Source of the DNA: an uncultured Clostridia bacterium
GTDB taxonomy: Bacteria > Bacillota > Clostridia > UBA1381
Direction of reading: 5' to 3'
NCBI GenBank assembly: GCA_947626135.1
Contig: CANQQZ010000002.1
Location: 1 to 64,000 of the forward strand
Length of the DNA: 64,000 bases
Of the stretch, positions 59,424 to 64,000 are shown in pieces; position 1 is the first letter of the stretch, and every line of letters starts with the position of its first letter. The position numbers were made by a program, and so were the translations under genes. The notes below the pieces were generated by a model that did not search any database, was not told where the DNA came from, and saw only the letters and a program-made list of their open reading frames with translations.

Positions 59424-60625
59424 AGCTTCTCCCTTTTCATGTTAGGTTTAATTGCATATCTTGAAATATTTAATAAAATTCCCATTTCCGCGAGCAGCGT
59501 TATAATGGACGTGCCGCCGTAGCTGAAAAACGGCAGCGATACTCCGGTATTCGGTACCGACGATGTGGCAACGGCAATATTTAAAACCGTCTGTATCGCC
59601 AGATGCGCCGTTATTCCCGTCGCAACGAGCGACGAATACAAATCCGGCGCGTATGACGCTATCCTTGCCGCGCGGAGAATGAGCGCCGCGAACAATATAA
59701 TAACGCATATCGCTCCGAAAAGCCCCAGCTCCTCGCATACTATGGCAAAAATAAAGTCATTGTACGGCTCCGGCAGATAAGTATATTTCTGAACGCTCTG
59801 ACCGAGACCGAGACCGAACAGCTTTCCCGAGCCGATCGCATAAAGTCCCTGGGAAATCTGATAACCCGTATTCTGCAAATCCGAAAACGGATCGAGGAAG
59901 CTCATAATTCTGTTCCAGCGCACCTCGCTGAACTGACGCACGCCAAATATTCCCACGACCCCTATAACCAGCCCGCCGATAATCAGCGGTTTGACCGGTA
60001 TGCCGCCCGCAATAAGCACCACCATACCTATTCCGGCAATAACAATCGCGCCGGACAGGTGGGTTTCCATAAGCATCAGCGAGAGCACTATCACCATGAC
60101 TCCCGCGAACGGCAGTACGCCCTTGAGCGTTTTTAAATTATATTTACCCTTATCTATTAAAAGCGCGAAATACATGGCTATAATCGGCTTCATAAACTCC
60201 GACGGCTGAAGCTGGACCACCGGCGTATTTAGCCAGCGTCGCGAGCCATTAAGAGATACGCCCGTTCCCGGCAGCAGCACCAGCACCAGAGCAATTATGC
60301 ATATCACAAGCGCGCCGGGCACAAACCTCTTGCAGCGCGCGTAATCGATTCTCGACATTATGTACATGCACACAAGCCCTATCGCCGCACACGCGCATTG
60401 CTTCAGGAAAAAATAGTACGAGTTGCCGTAAAGCCGTTTCGCCTCCGGTGCGGAAGCGGACAGCAGCATGACCAGTCCCACCGACAGCACCAGTACGACC
60501 ATAAACAAAAATGTATAATCCATATCCCCGCGCCTGAGCTTAATAATCGGCGGCTTCATTTTTTTTACGTCCTCCGCGGATATTCCCCTGCGGCGGCGTT
60601 TATATGTTTTAATATCAGCCGGCAT
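59420..60625 (-). CDS. ftsW: SEDS peptidoglycan glycosyltransferase FtsW/SpoVE
   Basis: SEDS proteins polymerise lipid II into glycan strands with a partner class B PBP. The 401-residue protein has a basic cytoplasmic start and ten membrane helices. It carries GSRRWLNTPVVQLQPSEFMKPI, ETHLSGAIVIAGIGM, SFLDPFSDLQNTGYQISQGLYAIGSGKLFG and the C-terminal TSSVPNTGVSLPFFSYGGTSII, with the catalytic Asp in a loop of the FTY-like YNDFIFAIVCEELG region. In the mur cluster it may be vegetative FtsW or sporulation-specific SpoVE; the sequence does not decide. murD, usually between mraY and ftsW, is missing. Confidence 0.93.
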   Translation of the reverse strand: MPADIKTYKRRRRGISAEDVKKMKPPIIKLRRGDMDYTFLFMVVLVLSVGLVMLLSASAPEAKRLYGNSYYFFLKQCACAAIGLVCMYIMSRIDYARCKRFVPGALVICIIALVLVLLPGTGVSLNGSRRWLNTPVVQLQPSEFMKPIIAMYFALLIDKGKYNLKTLKGVLPFAGVMVIVLSLMLMETHLSGAIVIAGIGMVVLIAGGIPVKPLIIGGLVIGVVGIFGVRQFSEVRWNRIMSFLDPFSDLQNTGYQISQGLYAIGSGKLFGLGLGQSVQKYTYLPEPYNDFIFAIVCEELGLFGAICVIILFAALILRAARIASYAPDLYSSLVATGITAHLAIQTVLNIAVATSSVPNTGVSLPFFSYGGTSIITLLAEMGILLNISRYAIKPNMKREKL

Positions 60626-60666
60626 ATCCTATCCTCCAAAAATCAAAACGTCAATCGGTGCGCGTG

Positions 60667-61695
60667 TTATATTATCAGAGCGTAAGCCGCGGCGCACAGC
60701 ACCGCCGTAACTCCCGTAAACACGCCCACTATCTTCCATTCGTTCCAGCCGCACATCTCAAAATGATGATGTATAGGCGTCATCTTAAATATTCGTCTGC
60801 CCTCGCCGTATTTATGTCTCGTGTATTTAAAATACGCGGTCTGCATAATCACGGATAAGGTTTCAAAGAAATATACAAATCCGACGATTATCAAAAATAC
60901 CGGTATGCCCAGATCTATTCCCATAAGCGCAACGGCGGCTCCCAAAAAAAGCGAACCCGTATCGCCCATGAATACCTTTGCGGGATGATGGTTGAAGATA
61001 AAAAATCCGAGCATTCCGCCCACAAGCGCAGCCGCAAATATTGTATCGCCCATAACGTTAAACGGAATGAACGACACAACGGCAAAAAACAGTCCCACGA
61101 CAAACGTTACGCCTGCCGCAAGCCCGTCAAGCCCGTCTGTAAGATTTACGGCGTTTACCACACCCACAACAACGAACAGCACAAACGGAATATAAATCCA
61201 TATGGGTACATAAACCAAGTGATTTACAAACGGTATTTTCATATTGAGGTCGATCCCGCCGATAAAATACAGCGCTATTACATAAATGACCGCGAAAAAC
61301 AGCTGCAGAGCAAATTTCTGCACCGCCGTAAGTCCTAAATTGCGCTTTTTTACCACCTTTATATAATCGTCTATAAATCCGACTATGCCGAACAGCAGCG
61401 ATACCGCAAATATTATTATTCCCTTCGCCGCTTTGGCGTCAAAATTGCCCTTGACCGCCGCGAATACCGTTGATACTATTACGGCGATCCCTATTCCGGC
61501 TATAAACATTATGCCGCCCATAGTCGGCGTACCGGACTTCTTTTGATGCCACTTCGGTCCCTCCTCGCGTATCTCCTGTCCGAATTTGAGCTTCCGGAGC
61601 CACGGTATAAAAACCGGTCCCGCCGCGGCGGTCACAGCAAACGCAATCGCAAACGGCAGCAGCGACAGCATGGCAAATTCCTTTATCATTTCCAT
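60667..61695 (-). CDS. mraY: Phospho-MurNAc-pentapeptide transferase
   Basis: MraY transfers phospho-MurNAc-pentapeptide to undecaprenyl phosphate, forming lipid I. The 342-residue polytopic protein shows KWHQKKSGTPTMGGI, FIDDYIKVVKKRNLGL (Asp-Asp metal site), NLTDGLDGLA, MGDTGSLFLG and HHHFEMCGWNEWKIV. GGGAGAAGAAATT precedes ATG 61695. It lies 15 bases after murF, and 41 bases of non-coding DNA separate it from ftsW. Confidence 0.97.
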   Translation of the reverse strand: MEMIKEFAMLSLLPFAIAFAVTAAAGPVFIPWLRKLKFGQEIREEGPKWHQKKSGTPTMGGIMFIAGIGIAVIVSTVFAAVKGNFDAKAAKGIIIFAVSLLFGIVGFIDDYIKVVKKRNLGLTAVQKFALQLFFAVIYVIALYFIGGIDLNMKIPFVNHLVYVPIWIYIPFVLFVVVGVVNAVNLTDGLDGLAAGVTFVVGLFFAVVSFIPFNVMGDTIFAAALVGGMLGFFIFNHHPAKVFMGDTGSLFLGAAVALMGIDLGIPVFLIIVGFVYFFETLSVIMQTAYFKYTRHKYGEGRRIFKMTPIHHHFEMCGWNEWKIVGVFTGVTAVLCAAAYALII

Positions 61696-61710
61696 AATTT
61701 CTTCTCCCTT

Positions 61711-63099
61711 TTATTCATCCGATAACGCATCATATATTTTTTCAAAATGCATGCCGTGCGACGCTTTTATAAGAACCGCCGTACCGGGCGCAAGAGTTTT
61801 TTTAGCAAATTCCGCCGCCTCGTCGGTAGTCTCAAACGCGTATACGTCCTTCATACCGAGCTCCTTCGCCCTCGCCGCGGCAAGCGCTGCATTCTCCCCC
61901 GCCGTAATAAGCATATCCGCCCCGCTCTTTACGACCTCGTCTCCAATCATGATATGCGCCTTTGCGGCATATTTTCCCATTTCAAGAATATCGCCCAAAA
62001 CCGCCGCCTTTCGCTCCTCCGCCGCGCATGACAAAACTCCGAGGGCGGATTTAACGGAATCCGGAGACGCGTTATAATAGTCCCTTATTATTTTCATTCC
62101 GTTCACATCAACAATTTCAAGCCTTCCGTTCGTGAGCTCCGTATGCTCGATGCCGCGCACCGCTGTTTCCGGCGCTATTCCCAGCTCGCGAGCCACACTC
62201 ATTGCCGCGAGCGCGTTATACACATTATGAACGCCGGGTATATCAACAAAAACATGATAGCTTTTGCCATCGACGGCTATATCGCACTCCGACCCGTCAA
62301 GACCGTGATTCACCACATTATACGCCTTAATGTCACAGCTGTCGCTGTCAACGCCGTAGGTTACAAGCTTATAGTTTAGTGTCCCCCGTTTCAGTGTCCC
62401 CAGATATTCGTCGTCACCGTTGACAATTAACGTATTATGAGCGTCAAAGTAATCGGTAATCTCCATTTTAGCCTTAAATATTCCCTCGCGCGAGCCTAAA
62501 TTCGCAATATGAGACATCCCGATATTTGTTATAACCGCTATATCGGGCTTAACGATCGACGCAAGATAATCGATTTCGCCGAAATGGTTCATGCCCATTT
62601 CAATCACAGCCGTTTTATGCTCCTTTTCGATTGACAGAACGGTAAGGGGAACTCCGATATGATTGTTGTAATTATCCTCCGTCTTCATTGCGCATCTGTC
62701 CGCTGCAACAGCGGAATATATCATATCCTTCGTTGTCGTTTTACCGACGCTGCCCGTTACGGAAACGGTTGGCAAATTATATTTTTCCTTATAGAAGCGC
62801 GCTATATCGCCATATGCCTTTATAGTATCCTCCACCAGCAGCACCGGCACATCCGCCCCGGTGTTTTCCTGCGCGGCTATAAGAACAGCGCCGCGCCGCA
62901 CCGCATCGGGAATATATACATGCCCGTCGTTATTGTCCCCCTTTATCGCTATAAACACCGAATTTTTTTCGGCGATTTTCGAGTTCGTGACAACGGACGA
63001 AATTTCAATGTTCTCATAATCTTCTTTTTTGTGTCCCTGCGGCAATTTTAATGTCCCCCCTGCCGCTTTGACAATTTCAGAAAACGTAAGCTTCTGCAT
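61711..63099 (-). CDS. murF: UDP-MurNAc-tripeptide:D-Ala-D-Ala ligase MurF
   Basis: MurF adds D-Ala-D-Ala to UDP-MurNAc-tripeptide with ATP. The 462-residue Mur ligase has the P-loop SVTGSVGKTTTKD, the carbamate-type AVIEMGMNHFGEIDYL, NIGMSHI, LIVNGDDEYL and NGRLEIVDVNGMKIIRDYYNASPDS, then the C-terminal domain (GDILEMG). Length is usual. Two spots are encoded by GGGGACAC-type motifs: a short GTLKRGTLNY loop at about residues 233-242 after the GDDEY motif, and GGTLKLPQGHKK near residue 15. Both leave the frame open. Confidence 0.94.
   Translation of the reverse strand: MQKLTFSEIVKAAGGTLKLPQGHKKEDYENIEISSVVTNSKIAEKNSVFIAIKGDNNDGHVYIPDAVRRGAVLIAAQENTGADVPVLLVEDTIKAYGDIARFYKEKYNLPTVSVTGSVGKTTTKDMIYSAVAADRCAMKTEDNYNNHIGVPLTVLSIEKEHKTAVIEMGMNHFGEIDYLASIVKPDIAVITNIGMSHIANLGSREGIFKAKMEITDYFDAHNTLIVNGDDEYLGTLKRGTLNYKLVTYGVDSDSCDIKAYNVVNHGLDGSECDIAVDGKSYHVFVDIPGVHNVYNALAAMSVARELGIAPETAVRGIEHTELTNGRLEIVDVNGMKIIRDYYNASPDSVKSALGVLSCAAEERKAAVLGDILEMGKYAAKAHIMIGDEVVKSGADMLITAGENAALAAARAKELGMKDVYAFETTDEAAEFAKKTLAPGTAVLIKASHGMHFEKIYDALSDE
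62375..62401 (-). repeat. Two GGGGACAC-type motifs inside murF
   Basis: On the minus strand GGGGACACTGAA (62401-62390) is followed 15 bases on by GGGGGACACTAAA (62387-62375). They match the motif pair in uxaA, and the second copy shares the following TATA context. Confidence 0.75.
63027..63060 (-). repeat. Degenerate GGGGACAC-type motifs near the murF start
   Basis: GGGGGGACATTAAAA (63060-63046) and GGGACACAAAA (63037-63027) are looser copies in the same orientation and frame logic as the better pairs, near residue 15 of MurF. Confidence 0.5.
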
Positions 63100-63130
63100 T
63101 ATATAACCTCTTTTCCCTCTTTAGAGCTAA

Positions 63131-63163
63131 TAAGGGCGCATCCGGTACCGGAAACCGCCCTTA
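63131..63163. repeat. Inverted repeat between murE and murF
   Basis: TAAGGGCG (63131-63138) pairs with CGCCCTTA (63156-63163); an inner CCGGTACCGG palindrome sits in the loop. The flanks do not form a typical terminator on the minus strand. It may be a processing or attenuation site between murE and murF. Confidence 0.5.
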
Positions 63164-63178
63164 AAAATTTGTCTTAAA

Positions 63179-64000
63179 TTATTGTTTATTGTTTAAATAG
63201 TCCCAAACGACAACTCTCTCGTCAAAATCATGCTTTTCCTTACCTATAATCTGATATGTTTCCTGTCCCTTTCCGGCGAGGATAATCACGTCATCCTTCT
63301 GCGCGAAATCAAGAGCATAGCCTATCGCCTTTCGTCTGTCCACGATGACAATATATTCGCCGCCGGATTCCTTCATACCGCGCTCAATCATTGCCACGAT
63401 CGATATCGGGTCCTCTGTACGCGGATTATCCGATGTGATTATGGAATAATCCGAATATCTGCCGGCAATTTCGCCCATTATGCTTCTCTTTGTAGCGTCT
63501 CTGTCGCCTCCGCAGCCGAACAGGGTTATAACTCTGCCTCTTGCGAACTCCTTAACCGATTTTATTATATTTTCCAATCCGTCGGGCGTATGGGCGTAAT
63601 CTATTATTACCGTGTAATCCGTATCCGTGGGAACGACCTCAACGCGCCCGAGAACACCCTTTGCTTCGGATAAGCCGCGGCGTATCGTTTCCATATCAAA
63701 GCCAAGCTGCAATGCCGCTCCCGCCGCGCAAATCGCATTATACACGCTGAACTTTCCCGGGATTTGTATAGTTATTGGATACACAGTACCCTTATAGGTC
63801 ATATTAAACTCGTCTCCGCGCGCGGTTATCTTCATATCCGACGCCCTGACATCGCATCCGTCTCCGAAGCCGACGGTCAGGAAATCGCAGTCCTTTTCCC
63901 TGACAATCTGACGTCCTCCGGCGTCATCATAATTTACGACGCCCTTCTCGCTTATGTCAAACAGCATCGCCTTCGCCTGAAGGTAATTCTCCATTGTGCC
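63179..64000 (-). CDS. murE: MurE ligase (meso-diaminopimelate adding), 3' part
   Basis: MurE adds the third stem-peptide residue to UDP-MurNAc-L-Ala-D-Glu. The window ends inside the gene; the visible 273 codons begin at GTMENYLQAK, which follows the HG of the conserved FHGTMENY segment. Visible motifs are the central-domain end PGKFSVYNAICAAGAALQLG, GRVEVVPTDTDYTVIIDYAHTPD, TLFGCGGDRDATKR and the C-terminal TSDNPRTEDP. DNPR indicates meso-diaminopimelate rather than lysine as the added residue. It heads the visible mur cluster on the minus strand. Confidence 0.95.
   Translation of the reverse strand, partial: GTMENYLQAKAMLFDISEKGVVNYDDAGGRQIVREKDCDFLTVGFGDGCDVRASDMKITARGDEFNMTYKGTVYPITIQIPGKFSVYNAICAAGAALQLGFDMETIRRGLSEAKGVLGRVEVVPTDTDYTVIIDYAHTPDGLENIIKSVKEFARGRVITLFGCGGDRDATKRSIMGEIAGRYSDYSIITSDNPRTEDPISIVAMIERGMKESGGEYIVIVDRRKAIGYALDFAQKDDVIILAGKGQETYQIIGKEKHDFDERVVVWDYLNNKQ

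Overview
The window reads as chromosomal DNA of an anaerobic, low-to-mid GC, spore-forming member of the Clostridia (Firmicutes), probably gut-associated. The evidence is Gram-positive style operons (pyrH-frr-uppS-cdsA-dxr-rseP-ispG and a mur/fts cluster), consensus sigma-A promoters with 17-base spacers, strong GGAGG ribosome binding sites, a MurE with the meso-diaminopimelate type DNPR motif, a CotJC-like manganese catalase, a BlaI/BlaR1-type pair, an SLH-domain exoprotein and a NiaR-type NAD regulator. Species assignment is not possible from the sequence alone.

Layout. 1-10.7 kb holds rimM-trmD, a serine acetyltransferase, an ABC exporter half-transporter, then the conserved pyrH to ispG operon (UMP kinase, ribosome recycling, undecaprenyl and MEP isoprenoid steps, CDP-DAG synthesis, site-2 protease). 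10.8-22.7 kb is an accessory cell-surface region: a 1503-residue secreted rhamnogalacturonan lyase (PL11), a GT-C-like polytopic protein next to a UbiA-type polyprenyl-phosphate phosphoribosyltransferase, and a 1483-residue secreted repeat protein. An IS200-type element follows at 22.7-23.5 kb. 23.6-29.5 kb (minus strand) carries uxaC, uxaB and uxaA for galacturonate breakdown, followed by aroQ and an Xaa-Pro peptidase; a MITE-like element lies between uxaC and uxaB. 29.7-37.5 kb holds a secreted CAP protein, a Zn/Cd-type P-type ATPase with its HMA domain on a separate gene, and divergently a blaI-blaR1-like pair followed by an SLH/beta-propeller exoprotein. 37.5-41.6 kb holds an acyltransferase and nadB-nadC-niaR. 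41.6-45.3 kb holds an orphan fumarase beta subunit behind a secreted GH51 arabinofuranosidase. 45.4-56 kb is mixed: Mn catalase, tRNA-Leu(UAG), an ABC permease/ATPase, mntP, a small transaldolase, an SCP2/histone-tail protein, three unassigned small genes, a sodium:solute symporter, an acyl-CoA synthetase and a DUF606 transporter with a non-standard start. 56-64 kb (minus strand) is murE (cut by the window end)-murF-mraY-ftsW-murG-hisS-aldo/keto reductase.

The metabolic theme of the accessory genes is pectin use: secreted PL11 lyase and GH51 arabinofuranosidase cut rhamnogalacturonan and arabinan side chains, and UxaC/UxaB/UxaA convert galacturonate to 2-keto-3-deoxygluconate. Three large secreted proteins appear to share a C-terminal module ending near an F-x-W-D motif.

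The most promising leads are the blaI-blaR1-SLH/propeller operon, whose BlaR1 has no penicillin sensor, and the UbiA/GT-C pair beside the giant repeat protein. Others are the GGGGACACTAAA motifs inside uxaA and murF, the MITE whose terminal repeat supplies the uxaC stop codon, the codon-usage break inside cdsA, and a DUF606 gene with an ATA start behind a masked ribosome binding site.
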